A stretch of 60,000 nucleotides of DNA, taken from positions 19,594,001 through 19,654,000 of the forward strand of contig NC_079884.1 in NCBI RefSeq assembly GCF_029227915.1, read 5' to 3'. This DNA comes from Hydractinia symbiolongicarpus (taxonomy: Eukaryota; Cnidaria; Hydrozoa; Anthoathecata; Hydractiniidae). The notes under the pieces are model-generated. The model was not told the origin of the DNA and made no database searches. It saw only the letters and a list, made by a program, of their open reading frames with translations. Shown piece after piece: positions 1 through 11,259 of this stretch (position 1 is its first letter; each line of letters opens with the position of its first letter). The translations under genes and the position numbers were made by a program.

Positions 1-431
1 CAACAAAAAAGAAATGTTTAAATTTTGACATTATTATCAAAATCATGGCAACTTAACCCTTGTAACTAGATATTTTACACCTTAAAAAATTGTATTTGCA
101 TATTTTTAATTAAAAAATTAGGGTTGGGCTTTTTTGTGTAAAGTCAGTGGCCCGTGGTAAAAACCATGGATTCGCTCGCCCTTTTTATACAGCATTGTGT
201 GCATCTCACTTCTTGCGGTACCATTTTGCGTGACAGACAGACTTTACAACTAATATATTTTTGTGTTATGTATATACTATAATGGGATATCTAGACCAAA
301 TTTCAGCTTGTGGACATTTTTTCCCATAGATTATTCTTCCCTACTATAGGGTGACATCAAGGCGATAAATTAAATGTTATTTAAAGTACTTAAAAAACAA
401 ATTAAACTGATTCTTTTGCTGTTATTTTTAG
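1..431. other. Intronic or upstream sequence, no gene seen
   Basis: AT-rich sequence before the first recognisable eIF3G exon. No coding exon of the N-terminal half of the gene can be recognised here. Around 145-245 there is a stretch resembling the MITE-like family better preserved at 11,408-11,600 (a short inverted pair around a 'gtggtaaaaaccat' core followed by a ctcgccc block). Otherwise nothing. Confidence 0.5.
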
Positions 432-568
432 CAGACGAAGCCGCTACATTACGTGTGACAAATTTATCAGAAGATGCATGTGAGGCTGATTTGCAAGAGT
501 TGTTTCGTCCTTTCGGTCCAATCGCTCGTGTGTATCTTGCAAAAGATAAACAAACCAATCAATCAAAG
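432..568 (+). CDS. EIF3G: eIF3G exon: first half of the RNA-recognition motif
   Basis: The translation carries RVTNLSEDACEADLQELF and the following FGPIARVYLAKDK segment, the RNP2 half and loop of the RRM of eukaryotic translation initiation factor 3 subunit G, an RNA-binding subunit of the eIF3 complex that works in the cytoplasm at 40S ribosome recruitment. The exon follows a pyrimidine-rich tract; the acceptor AG could be 430-431 or 433-434, so the start is 432 or 435. It ends in AAAG followed by the donor GTACTAG at 569. The frame is phase 0 and continues exactly into the exon at 14,201. The upstream exons for the eIF3-binding N-terminal part and zinc knuckle are not in the window. The in-frame ATG at 374 is intronic and should not be read as a start. 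Confidence 0.9.
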
Positions 569-1859
569 GTACTAGTATTTTTAAAAAACGCTGGACACAT
601 ATATGTCAGTGTGTTTTTAAAACAGAACACAGCCTTTTTTGTGCATCGCAGTATAGCAAAATGAGGTAATATTTGTGTTAGGTAGCAAGGAAGCCTTATT
701 ATTTATCTAATACATTTATTTAAATGTGATAATTGTCTATGTTCATTAAGAACGTATACAATGTATTACAAATTTCTTTTTGGGACTTGTTGCCTATTTC
801 TTGCTTAATTTCCATTAGTAAGCAAGCTTCATTTTGTTTCAAAGTTGTTGTTAAACATTTGTAGTTTAACCACTGTACAGATGCAGCGGCGATAAGTGAA
901 ATAGTAAGGATGGATATGGTTCCAAATATTTAACTTTTAGTTATTTACTATCACTAATGCATTGAATCCAACATTTTTGTGGTTAATTGTTACAGATTTA
1001 TCCATGAAATTTTTAAGGTAAGGGGCATTTAACTCTACAATCGTTGAAGAAATATAATAAAACACCATGAAAAGTAAGATATTTCGTCACGAATTGCTGA
1101 TGTTGCTTTAACTGGCATTACCCTTTTTCCTACTTGCAGTGTTTTGGATTTAAGAGTGGAAATTGTTATTTTAACCGAAGCAATATATTTGGGGAAAACT
1201 AAGACAAGCTTGAATTGTGCAAAGGGCAATTTTGGCAGATATTTCGTTAATTTTGGCCATAATTGTCCAAGAATTGAGAATATGAATTGTGCAGGGTGAC
1301 TATAGCAAAGAGTGAAAAATTTATACAAAAACTCAACATGTATTTTTTATTACCTAGCATGTTGTCAAGCCTATAACAGCTTCTCCTATTCTCGCCGGCC
1401 CGCAAAAGTTTTTTGTGATATAATTATTATGAGATACAACTGCTACAATCAGGTTTATCAGACTAGCCTCCTCCATCGCCATGTTCGTGTTGCCGTTCCA
1501 ATGTCAGAGAAAGTTGCGAGATGCCCCAGGGTTGGCAAACAGTATTCTACCTAATGAAAGTGTTTGAAAATAGTTTTTTAATATTGTTGGTGAACATTTT
1601 CCTTTTCGCATTATCAAAACAAGTAATTTTAGAAGATTTAGCTTTTACATGTGACATACTGCAGTTGTTCAATTTTGTTGGACTCTGAGCTTTTGATTTT
1701 TTGTTGCTCCTGCTTATATTTTTAACATTTTGTTTCAGAGACTAAGGTATGGAATAATGCAGATTCTGACTGCAAATTTCAAACTGCTGTGTTTATTTTT
1801 GCTGTATATTGCTATATGTACTTTGGTACCTTTCCATAGATTTAATGAGAAGTAAGTGG

Positions 1860-1995
1860 ATTCCTCCACGGGTATTCAGATTGTCTCTTTAATAATAGCC
1901 GTTGTCTGTCTGTCCGCGAAACCTGTTTCCCAATGCGGAAGCACGAAATTTTTATAATGCGCACCAATACCAAATGCAATATATTTTTACTGACT
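1860..1995 (-). repeat. MITE-like repeat fragment, inverted copy
   Basis: The stretch with ccacggg, agccgttgtctgtctgtc and the tttcccaatgcgg block resembles, in reverse complement, the end of the family at 11,380-11,600 (agacaggcgacggctattt). It is one of several short dispersed fragments in the eIF3G intron; its exact ends are not defined. Confidence 0.4.
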
Positions 1996-2394
1996 TTATT
2001 TTGACCGCAAGCGCGTAGTATACTAATCACGACGCCTGATTTAATAAAAAACAATCGAAGATTTTTGCGACAGGAAAGAATCCAAGATTTTCGCTTAAAA
2101 AAACAATCCAATATATTTTCGCGGCTGAATGAACGAAGGCCATTTTGATTCTTAAAAAAAACAATCCAAGATTTTCCCGGCGGAATGAACAAAGGCCATT
2201 TTGATTTTAAAAATGGTCATGTGCAATGTGTTTGTAGGCCTGTTTGATTTTTTTAATTTCTGAAAGCTTTTTTTAATATTTGTTTTCTGTTTGTTTTCAA
2301 TGTTAAGATAAATATATTGTCACGTTTTTTAGCTACGTACAGATTTTAAACGCACCAGTTTCAGGATTTTTGGCTAGGAACGAAGATTTTGAAG

Positions 2395-2411
2395 GCTAGC
2401 TAGCTAGCTAG
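2395..2411. repeat. (GCTA)n microsatellite
   Basis: Four GCTA units in a row, at 2,395-2,410. A shorter tract of the same repeat lies near 10,996. Confidence 0.8.
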
Positions 2412-2739
2412 AGCCTTACTTTTGCTATTCTGTTTAATATAAGATGTTTTTATCCTACCAAAAATTTATTTTTATGTTGAGGATGTAGCCATTTACCTAG
2501 CTCCTATATTTGGCTAAAAAGTGAAATTATAAAAATTCAGTTTGGCTACAACAATATTCTTAAGCAATAATTCTTATTTTAAATGCGGTTTGGTGAGGTA
2601 TCTACATCTTGTTTTTTTTTTTTCCTGAAAACATTTTCTGCAAATAAAATGGCTGAGCAATTGCTTTAGCTGGAGGGGCAACAACAGGCTGTGTGTTTTC
2701 CTTTAAACCGAAGTTGCGATAAAGTTTTTTTGGAGAAGG

Positions 2740-3345
2740 GTATTACGGCTGTTCAACTCTGTTTAACTGTACTAAACGATTAGTCCAGTGTTACCAACAG
2801 ACTGTTTTTTGTAAATGGTTGTTATGCCTATGCGCATGTATAAGCAGTTTACCTGTACTAAGGGATCAGCTCACCGTGTCAATTAATTTTCTTGATGTCA
2901 ATTACCTTTCTCAGTAATCACACAGTAATCACGTACGGATGTGAAACACTGTTTACCTGGACTAACCGCTCAGCCCTGTGTTAGCAATGGATTGTTTCTT
3001 GTGCGTTTATTTAAACAGAGTCTGCGAAAAAGTTTTTTCAAAGGGGTATTATCTTTATACGCAGGTATATACAACACTGTTTAATTGTACTAAGCAATCA
3101 GCCCAGTGCCACGATTAATTTTTTAACTTTCACAAAATCTTATTCCGCAAAATGAAATAATATTGACCGATTGTTTTTGCTATGGCAGGGTAACAATGGT
3201 TTGTAAACTGTATTTTTATTTTAGCAATTGTTGCGGGAATGTTATTTTTTGAAAAATATGTTACAGTCGCAACACTATAATGGTGTATGTGCTTCACTTG
3301 ATTTATAATATACTGTATACCTGTACTTAAGCGCTCCACCAGATC
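2740..3345 (+). repeat. Tandem short-repeat units, left arm of a large inverted pair
   Basis: At least four degenerate units carry the recurring core 'gtttaNctgtactaaNNNNtcagcNc' followed by a 'gtgtta/cc' block and an A/T-rich spacer; units are spaced roughly 100-150 bp. The same units recur in reverse complement at about 9,975-10,640. The array runs directly into the repeat module at 3,342-3,480. No ORF is supported; probably a non-autonomous DNA element with repetitive subterminal sequence. Confidence 0.6.
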
Positions 3346-3480
3346 ATGTCGCACAGTTTACGGCTCTTATTAAGTGCTCCAGAGTGTTCAACGCCAGGGC
3401 ACACCTTAACTTGTGGCTTACCCAGGCGTTTCGATATTAAGATCTCTACTTTCAGTAATCGCAATGTTATTTCTAAAACT
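3342..3480 (+). repeat. Dispersed repeat module (acttgtggcttaccc / ggcgtttcga core), copy 1
   Basis: Shares the ordered blocks 'cacagtttacggctcttatta', 'aagtgctcc', 'acttgtggcttaccc' and 'ggcgtttcga' with 9,376-9,482 (same orientation) and with 9,728-9,860 and 11,607-11,775 (reverse complement). Four copies in 9 kb show it is a repetitive family. It lies at the inner edge of the left arm of the inverted pair. Confidence 0.65.
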
Positions 3481-3610
3481 GCTGAACGCGTTAAATTATC
3501 AGCTGTGACACGAGACAAAACCACCATTTCATTTAGTGCACTTTCGGTACCAATAATTTGTTCACATTAAATCGCAACCCGTAAATTCGGCAAAACAAAA
3601 ATTTACAGAT

Positions 3611-3955
3611 TTGAAAGAGACTGATTTCGCTTCTTCGGGAGTTGGGAACGAAATTGACTTACTGATCGGGTCGGATATGTATTGGGATATATTTACCGGG
3701 AAGATTAACAGGAGTGTGGAAAGTTGTTTGGTCGCCATAGAAACAAAATTCGGTTGGGTTTTGAGCGGAGTGCATGAGTCTGTGAGAGGGTGTGAAAAGA
3801 ACGAAACTTCGACAAATAATTTGATTCATACTTTGCTTGTTGATTGTTGTGAGAGGGAAACTGACGTTCTTGATAAGCAGTTGAACAAATTTTGGGTAGT
3901 ATTGGGATTTCAAAAAATGAAAAATCTTGTTATGATCTCGTTTTTGATAAGATAA
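3611..3955 (+). pseudogene. BEL/Pao pol: protease-associated segment
   Basis: Contains DLLIGSDMYWDIFTG and then VAIETKFGWVLSG, the signature linking the aspartic protease and the RT in Pao/BEL polyproteins (the DUF1758-type region). The frame breaks near 3,950; the RT N-terminal segment follows in another frame. The catalytic aspartate of the protease lies upstream and was not identified. Confidence 0.75.
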
Positions 3956-3989
3956 AAAAAAGAATGAAGATAATTGTTATGAGTTAGCC

Positions 3990-5393
3990 TTGCCGTTTAA
4001 AGAAAATCATTCCTTACTGCCAGACAATTTTAAACTCAGCCGAAAGCGCTTATTAAAATTACACAACCTCTTGAAAAACAACCCGTCGCTTCTAGTTGAT
4101 TACGATAATATTTTAAAGGAACAAATGAAATTGGGTATTATTGAACCGGTACGCGATGTTGGGACACCGGGAGAAACACATTACTTGCCACACCGCGCTG
4201 TTTTATGTGACGATAAAAGCACGACAAAAATGAGAATAGTTTTGACGCTTCCGCGAAAATTAACCACGAGTCGCCCAGTCTAAACGACATACTGTACAAG
4301 GGTCCTCAGCTAACGCCGCAACTGTACGATATCCTCTTTCGATTCAGATCATATCCTATAGTTTTGATAGCCGACATATAAAAAGCATTTCTACAAATTG
4401 CGATCAAAGAAAGAGATCGTAACTTTTTGAGGTTTTTGTGGTTTAACGAAATCCTTGCGGAACAACCCACCATCGTTAGAAATCGATTCGCCCGTTTAGT
4501 GTTTGGATTGACGAGTTCACCATTTTGTTTGAACGGTACTATTCGAAATCACGCGAGTCAGTATGAATTTGACCCACTGTTCAAAAGGTTGTGAGGTCGT
4601 TTTCGTCGACGATTTTATTGGCGGTCACGTGAATGAGGAAGAAGTTGTAAAGTTGTTTAAACAGCTTAAACTCAGATTTATAGAAGGGAATTTTTATCTT
4701 CGTAAATGGCACACAAATAATGAAAATGTTCGGAACTATATAAATCATATCACCGACTCTACCGCGCCTTCCCAAACTAATGGTAAAATTCTTGGACTTA
4801 TTTGGAATGAACAGACCGATATATTATGTTTTTACTTTTCAGAATTATTGAAGTCGGCAAAAGCGTTAAAACCTACTAAGAGAAATATATTAAAGATTTT
4901 GTCTTCGTTCTACGATCCTGTGGGACTCATTCAACCAATTTTGATTAGCATGAAAATTTTGATGCAGAAAATATGTGAGAGGAAGCTAGGTTGGGATGAT
5001 GATGTTGACGTTGAATTGAAGGCGAGTTGGGAGAGCATCTTAAAGGAGATGGAGAGTGTTGGAGTTGTTGAGGTTGGTCGTAGGATTAAGCGTAGTGACG
5101 AGGATGATGAAGTTGTGAACAGGGAAATGCATGGATTTAGTGATGCCAGTCAGCAGGGATATGGAGCTTCTGTTTACGTTAGGTCCGAATGGAGGTCTGG
5201 GAAAATTACTGTTAAGTTACTAACTTCTAAATCGAGGGTAGCACCGTTAAAATCAATTACTATGCCGCGTTTGGAATTGCTGGGAAATTTGTTGTTGCCT
5301 CGTCTTGTAAAATCTGTTGTTGTCGCGTTGGAGAAAGAACTTTCTTTCGATAAAATTTTATTTTGGACTGATTCAACTATCACTCTCTCTTAA
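3990..5393 (+). pseudogene. BEL/Pao pol: reverse transcriptase and RNase H, frameshifted
   Basis: The first part (3,990-4,283) has LPFKENHSLLPDNF and a following MKLGIIEPV segment typical of the Pao RT N-terminus. The stretch 4,284-4,560 is frame-shifted. From 4,563 one frame carries the RT catalytic box as FVDDF, then the connector with LSSFYDPVGLIQPI (a Pao hallmark) and the RNase H start with MHGFSDASQQGYGASVYVR, where the first catalytic Asp is visible, followed by MPRLELLGNLLL and FWTDSTITLS. The frame stops at 5,393 inside RNase H. A decayed, non-functional copy. Confidence 0.8.
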
Positions 5394-5409
5394 GAAAATT
5401 TAAAAAAAG

Positions 5410-6494
5410 GAGCAAAACCTATGCTGTTTGAAGCCATGGTAGAACAGCAGGAAAGTAAATGGAAAACTCCTGTCAACAGACCCTCTTCCCACAAAAAATT
5501 TAGAAACACAATGTCAGATTATGAACCTCCGACAGAGTTATTTATGATAGATATGCCAGATGTTAATTGTGATATGTGAAGCCAAACAAAAAAAAAGGTT
5601 GTTTGACTCACAAAGCAAAATCGAAGCATTGCGAAGGAAAATGAACAACTTTAAAATGATTTGTTGCACAGAACTGTATCTACAAAATGTAAATTTGTTG
5701 AAGATGTGCTTTTGTCAGACGGAGCATGTAACCACTACACTGGTTTACCAAATGTTAAAGGTTTCAAAGGCATACTAATATTTTGAACACTGGTGACAAT
5801 TGAGAAAATGTGGTATTATACAACAACCAACAGGTCAAAGGCGTTCACAGAGAGGGAGACCCCAAATGCTATCCCCTTTAGAAATTTTACAGTCACCGAT
5901 ATAGTGTTGACTTGGATAAATTATATGTACGTTAAATTTGGATCAATATCAATGATGGAAAAATTTCCAACCGTACGGTGTATTATACTGTGTCGAATTC
6001 AAAATTGCAGTACCTGCTTCAGTTGTTGTCCATAAATTGATGTATTTAGATTAAAAAAGTCACACTACGGTAAAAGTTCTGGTTGTAATTGCACCAGCGG
6101 GTGGCTTCACTTTTATATCCTCGGCCTTCCCTGGGAGCATAATCTGATAAAAATATAGTAGTGAAAAGTGGAACATTTACCCAAAACTCTGGGAGCCTGG
6201 TAATGCAATCATGCAGATCGATGTTTTTTTATAGTAGAATATGTGAATCCAATTGGTGTGGAGCTGATAATACCACCTTTATTGAGAGGACGAGATCAGT
6301 TCAGTGAAAGTGAAGTTATTCAAAGCCAACAAATTGCCGCTGAAAGAATACATGTCGAAAGAATGATACAGAGATTGAAAACTTTTAACATATTTGATCG
6401 AGTTATTCCTGTTAACATGCTAGGCTCTCTTAACCAGATCATCACTGTTTGTGCAAGGTTAGCAAATTTTCAAGAACCAATTTTAAAGATATAG
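5410..6494 (+). pseudogene. DDE_Tnp_4-type transposase, multiply broken
   Basis: Read through frameshifts, the region shows a HYTGLPNVKGFKGIL-like segment near 5,735-5,775, the helix-turn-helix region around 5,860-5,945, a catalytic-core strand HTTVKVLVVIAPAGG near 6,062-6,100, and at 6,243-6,494 LRGRDQFSESEVIQSQQI followed by RIHVERMIQRLK, where the final glutamate of the DDE triad sits in HVER. The first aspartate is not clearly preserved near 5,980. At least three frame changes and several stops make it a pseudogene. Confidence 0.65.
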
Positions 6495-6720
6495 GATGTT
6501 TCGATAAAGAAATATCTTTACAATTATATATATGCATAAAATTGTCTAAAAAGTGTTTTACTGCTACACACACATTATGATATATACCTCAAGGAGATGT
6601 TTTTTTGTATAGCTTATTTTTGTGGTAAAGTTTCAAATTGTGTCTGTCTGTGATGAACTGGATTGGGATTAATGAATTTGGTTGCACATATATTTGGTGG
6701 TGTTTTATATTCCATATGTC

Positions 6721-7440
6721 TTATGAGAAAATTAATATTTTAGTTGCCGGTACCATAGATAGGCCATCTACTACCCACTTGGCTAAAAGTTTCATCATGG
6801 CACATGCATGAAAACATGTCCCACAACGTCCAGCTGGACACTGACAGTTCGCAAACTCAATATTGGAGGGTTTTTTCTCTATAGCTAAAAAAGCCCATCT
6901 ATTTGCTTTTTTCAAACTAGCTGCAGCTATACCCTTCAAACAAAATATTGTTTCATCTTCTTTAACATATATTGTATCAGTATTAAAAAAATTTCTTCGA
7001 GGAATTGTTCGCCACTTATAAAATGTTTCTTTATTTTTGTTGAATTTTTACAAAATGTTTCATTGACATATTCATGATAATTTTAAATATGTTCAACTGT
7101 AAAATTTGGCATTCCTTTCAAGGATTTCGACCAACCTGTTAAATCAATTGGGTTTGACATATCAGCTTTGAGTTTCAAAGGGACTGATGGAAGCATTCCC
7201 TCTTTCCACAGTGGTTTCAAAATAACTCCCATTTTTTCTGCTTTTTTACGTAGCCAGATTTTATCAGGTGTATAACACGAACTTGAGCTTCTTTTAAAGT
7301 TGTAATACCTTGAAGTGTGTCTCCTCGGAATACCAGCCATCTTTTTAAATGTTCGACTTTGTAAGTTGCAAGTTTTTCAAAATCTATATGAGTATGTGGG
7401 TCACTAATTTCATCTTCAGTTAATGTGATACTTTCATGAC
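6721..7440 (-). pseudogene. SWIM zinc-finger protein (ISL2EU second protein), truncated
   Basis: The segment at 7,340-7,083 opens with a transposon-protein N-terminus ending near MPNFTVEHI. After frame breaks the segment at 6,939-6,721 contains CQCPAGRCGTCFHACAMMKL, a SWIM finger (CxC...CxH). In this family a YqaJ exonuclease domain normally follows; it is missing, as the frame ends with S-stop at 6,721. Transcription would converge with the transposase. Confidence 0.55.
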
Positions 7441-7939
7441 CTAAATAAAATCAAGAGAAAATTAAGTAGAGGATAACTATAATATGGTGTGCTGTGGCAG
7501 TTTTAAATTCTGTACAAAATTTGATGTATATTAATCAGCTATCTGCTTAAAAAATATCAGTGTGCACTGTTTGGTGAATCTCCCCTTTCTTATGCACCGT
7601 GTTTGCCTACTGACTTTTCTTCAAATAGTTCGTTGAAGTCTTCCACAATTATTTCATATTCTCCGTCGTTGTTTTCTATTATAATAAACTGTTCTTGAGT
7701 TTTTACACAAACTACTGAGTCTGTGTAGAGAGTTGTTGCTATTAAAATAGCAGTATTATTGAAGTTTTAAGTTTTAAAAGTAATGAAGTTTGATAGTACG
7801 TCTTCTCTCTTGAAAAAAGTTCGTAAAATGGTAATTAGCAGTGTTCATCATAAATACGGCCATACTATTTAATTTCATTGAGGCGTGACATAAACAAGCT
7901 TATTAAGATTTCGGATAACATCCAAGATCTTATTAAAAT

Positions 7940-7990
7940 GGGCGGTCTTCTCCTTCTCCTTTTCCTTCTCCTTCTCCTTTTCCTTCTTCG
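7940..7990. repeat. Polypyrimidine (CTTCTC)n low-complexity tract
   Basis: About 50 bases of pyrimidine-only sequence built from ttctcc and ttttcc units. Purely low complexity. Confidence 0.8.
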
Positions 7991-8361
7991 ACCGATTTTT
8001 TAACCGATTGCCGTAACGTCACGGCTTTTAAAGTCCGACCTGACCCAGCGACTTAGCGCTACGCCGGCTTTGTGCGTATATTGATAATCGTAAAGAATGA
8101 AGACTGTGCTATGAATTTGATCACAAATATTGTTGTAAACTGTTATTTTAATATTATTTAATAAGCTATGCTAGATACTCCTTTAAATTTTCGTTTCCAA
8201 ATGTTTTTAACTAGGCGGATTTTGTTCCACTAAACGGAGCTCTTGGGGTTAAGGTACGAGTCGTTACTTTCGAGGGACCCAGTTCAAGGAAAACGAAGGT
8301 TTTTGAAGCGAAGAGAAGTATTTGGTTCTGTTAGTATAATTATTTAACTGCCTAAATTTCA

Positions 8362-8580
8362 GTTCTATGAACGTTTAAGATATTCTCTTTATTGTGTCTA
8401 TGTTGCTGGGAACGAGCTTGGAATAAACTTAGAAATAATCAAGGATATCTGGACGCCGTTTGCAGAATTGCTGAAGAGGTGCGGAATGCTTATAACAAAG
8501 TTAGTGGCGAAGAAGACGAGCCTAGAAATGTGTTTGTTCTGCTTTGTGATTTTGCCTGAAAACCCAATTTGTAAATAGAA
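8362..8580 (+). other. Exon-like open segment of unknown origin
   Basis: After an acceptor-like tttcag (8,355-8,361) a frame stays open for about 70 codons to TAG near 8,578, with a plausible protein-like composition (Tyr/Leu rich start, then TPFAELLKRCGMLITKL). A second + frame is also open over part of it. I do not recognise the product. It could be a captured gene fragment, an alternative exon or chance. Confidence 0.25.
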
Positions 8581-8694
8581 GTTTTTACATACCATAAGAA
8601 AGAAAATTACATAGTTAAAAAACACTTCTTTTCTTTTTCTATCATAAGAAATATAGGCCACTTTTTCATAAGAATATAAAAAATAAGTTCAAAA

Positions 8695-8850
8695 TCACGA
8701 ATCGCAAAGGTTTATGTCGCCAAAACTTTCCAATTTCAAATTTCGCGAAAGTTTTATCTCGCGAAAAATTTTTAATTTGTAGATTAGCGAAAATTTATCC
8801 AAAAAATTTTGCGAGTTTTTGGTCTCGCGAAAGTTTCTCTGAATAAAGTA
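8695..8850. repeat. Degenerate tcgcgaaa-type repeat
   Basis: The motif tcgcgaaa/tttcgcga recurs at least five times (for example around 8,750, 8,760 and 8,825) within AT-rich spacer. Looks like a dispersed short interspersed repeat; no coding capacity. Confidence 0.5.
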
Positions 8851-9375
8851 ATTGATTTAACCCATTGTTTAGGAATGAACCTTGGTGGTAACAGTATAGA
8901 CTGCCAAAGCAAATTTAAAGCACTTTTTTTATGTGTTTACTAAGTTTTCCAAGGGTTATCCAGTTTTTGTAGGAGATTTGTCAAATTTGTGAGAAATAAG
9001 TAAGGACCATTGAACCATACGGTTATCAAAATTAGGCATTGGCATAAAATTAGCTAAATTTTCAAAAAAAATGGCATGAAATTTGAAGTGAAGGGCATAA
9101 AATAGCATAAAAATAGGGTGTAAATTGGCATAAAATCATAAATATAATCTGTGTTTTTGCCCTTGGACCCCTGGACTGTTTTTGCTCTATGACAGGGTAG
9201 CAACGAGTTGTAAATTGTGTTGTTGTTTTTTTCAGCTAAAGTTGTGGAAAGTTATCTTTTGAAAAATATATTACACCGGAAACACCATAATGTTGTGCAC
9301 CTACTTTTTTGAAATTATATTACAACGGAAACACAATAATGCTTTGCGCCTCACTCGATTTATGACATACTAAAT

Positions 9376-9482
9376 GTGTGGTACAGTTTACACTTCTTAT
9401 TAATCCCTCTTCCAGGCATTCAACGCAGGGTAACAAAGTCACTTGTGGCTTAACCCGGCGTTTCGACTCCGGGTCCCCGGCT
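9376..9482 (+). repeat. Dispersed repeat module, copy 2
   Basis: Same ordered blocks as at 3,342-3,480, ending in acttgtggcttaacccggcg and a tttcgactccgg block. It faces copy 3 at 9,728-9,860 across a 250-bp spacer, so the two could fold as a long hairpin. Confidence 0.6.
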
Positions 9483-9727
9483 AGTCTAAATATTAATACC
9501 ACGGAGTTACATTTTGGATTTAGTCTCTTTGTGAATTCTAAACCGATGAACGTAGTCATAACCTTTTTGTTCTTTTCGCCTACTTCCATTGCTTTTTTTG
9601 TTTGTAGGATCCAACTTTATGGTCAAATCTTAGTTATCTTAAACTTCATAACGATTTTAGTCGTATCGCAGGTATAAAACATTTCCAAAAAATCGCTACA
9701 CCACATGCAATAATATTTAATAAACTA

Positions 9728-10640
9728 GCCGGGAAACCCGGCGTCGAAACGCCGGGGTAAGCCACAAGTCAGAGTGTGACCCGGCATTATATGCTCTGTG
9801 GAGCACTTAATAAAAGCCGTACACTGTGTCACACGATCAGGTGGAGCGCTTTGGTACAGGTTTGGTACAAGTTTGTCGTAAATCAAGTGAAGAGCATACA
9901 CCATTGTAGTGTTGCGACATATTTTTCAAAAAAAAAAACTTTCCCTCAACAAAAGCTAAAGAAATTAATTGTGACACTTGACTGGGCGCTTAGTACGGCT
10001 AACCCGTGTCACACATGAATTAATAGCTGTATGAAACCATTTTCCCAAAAAAACTGTATCGCAACGGTTTAAATAAAAACTGAGAACACGTTTTTCGGAA
10101 AATGTTTCCAGTGAAAGTTCAAAAAAAATTTGACACTGAGCTGAACCCTTAGTACAGTTAAACAGTGTTGCACAGGCGTATAGGGATAATGCCATTTTAA
10201 AATTTTTTATTGCCGTTTTAAAATTTTCTTGCAAACTGTGTTTACATAAAAACACAAGAATAAGTCCTTTGCTAAGACAGGGCTGAGCAGTTAGTCCAGG
10301 TAAACAGTGTTGCACATCCATACAGGCATAATTCCGGAGAAAGTTTGAAAATTTAATGTCACAGTGGGCTGACCCCTTAGTGCAGTTAAACCACGACACA
10401 CATTCGCCTAGGCATAGCCCCTTTCAGTACAGGCAAACCACATCGCACATGTGCCTAGGTGTAACAGCCTTTTCCAAAAAAACAGTCCATTGTTAACACT
10501 GAGCTTAGCGCTTAGTACAAATAAAATGTGGCGCAAGTGCCTATAAGCTTAATAGCCTTTTCCAAAATACTTCATTTTAAAAAAAAAAACATAGGAAACA
10601 GACCGTCGTTTAACAACACGGGATAGGCACATAGCATAGG
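9728..10640 (-). repeat. Repeat module copy 3 plus tandem units, right arm of inverted pair
   Basis: Starts with agccgggaaacccggcgtcg and a ggtaagccacaag block (reverse complement of copies 1 and 2) and continues through about five units with the core 'ctgaNcccttagtacagttaaacNNtgttgcac'. It mirrors the left arm at 2,740-3,480, so roughly 0.7-0.9 kb arms flank about 6 kb containing the BEL and ISL2EU remnants. Confidence 0.6.
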
Positions 10641-11259
10641 TACTCCATGTCTCATTAATTTACTTTTGACTTTTGCTATAGTTTATATTACAGTAAAGTG
10701 GTAGCTAACTACTTAATTGCATTTAGTATGAAAAAGATTACTTAAAAATTCTGCTGCAGCCAACTGTATTTGGTTATACTTTTACATTTTAGCTAGGGTT
10801 AGCTAACCCCAGTCACAACCAAGTAAAAATCAGATTGGCGAAGATAACACAAAAATCAGAAATGTTAGCTAACATCTACGTTGGTAGCCAGAATCTTAAA
10901 ATTGGTTTTGTTTAAGAATAATATATGGCCAGAGAACATGACTAAGAGGCAAATAAAACTTATACAAAGCTTTTGGTGGCTGAATAGGTATCTTAGCTAG
11001 CTAGCTAACTATAAAGTATAAGTGAATAAACATATAGAAATAAGAAATAGAAAAAATACCCGAAAATAGTTTTAAAAGAACCTGCAATCTTGTTAGAATA
11101 CAAATAGAAGTATCAGAAAAAAAAAATAACAGTTAAGAAACTTTTCTTTCTCCAGCACAGAGTTGGTTCAATCTGCTTGCCAAGTTTCGGACTGATACCG
11201 TAAAAACCGTTGCTAAGAAATATAAAGAGCTTTAGTTTCTGATTGGTCATTTATATAAA

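Larger units (their letters stand above)
3590..5400 (+). mobile_element. Degenerate BEL/Pao LTR retrotransposon fragment
   Basis: Coding debris reads protease, reverse transcriptase and RNase H in the order of a Pao/BEL pol gene, spread over several frames. No LTRs, primer-binding site or integrase were recognised, so only the middle of the element survives. It sits inside the eIF3G intron on the sense strand, between the inverted repeat arms. Confidence 0.8.
5410..7440. mobile_element. ISL2EU-like DNA transposon remnant (DDE transposase + SWIM protein)
   Basis: Two convergent coding remnants lie side by side: a DDE transposase of the DDE_Tnp_4/IS5-like fold on the + strand (5,410-6,494) and a SWIM zinc-finger protein on the - strand (6,721-7,440). 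From family knowledge, ISL2EU elements encode such a transposase plus a second protein with SWIM and YqaJ nuclease modules. The terminal repeats and the YqaJ part are not recognised here, so the element is truncated and inactive. Confidence 0.6.

Noticed and set aside
374-664. 96-codon ORF from ATG 374 as a complete gene
   Set aside because: Only codons 432-568 look like protein; the upstream part is a pyrimidine-rich intron end and the downstream part runs past a clear donor site.
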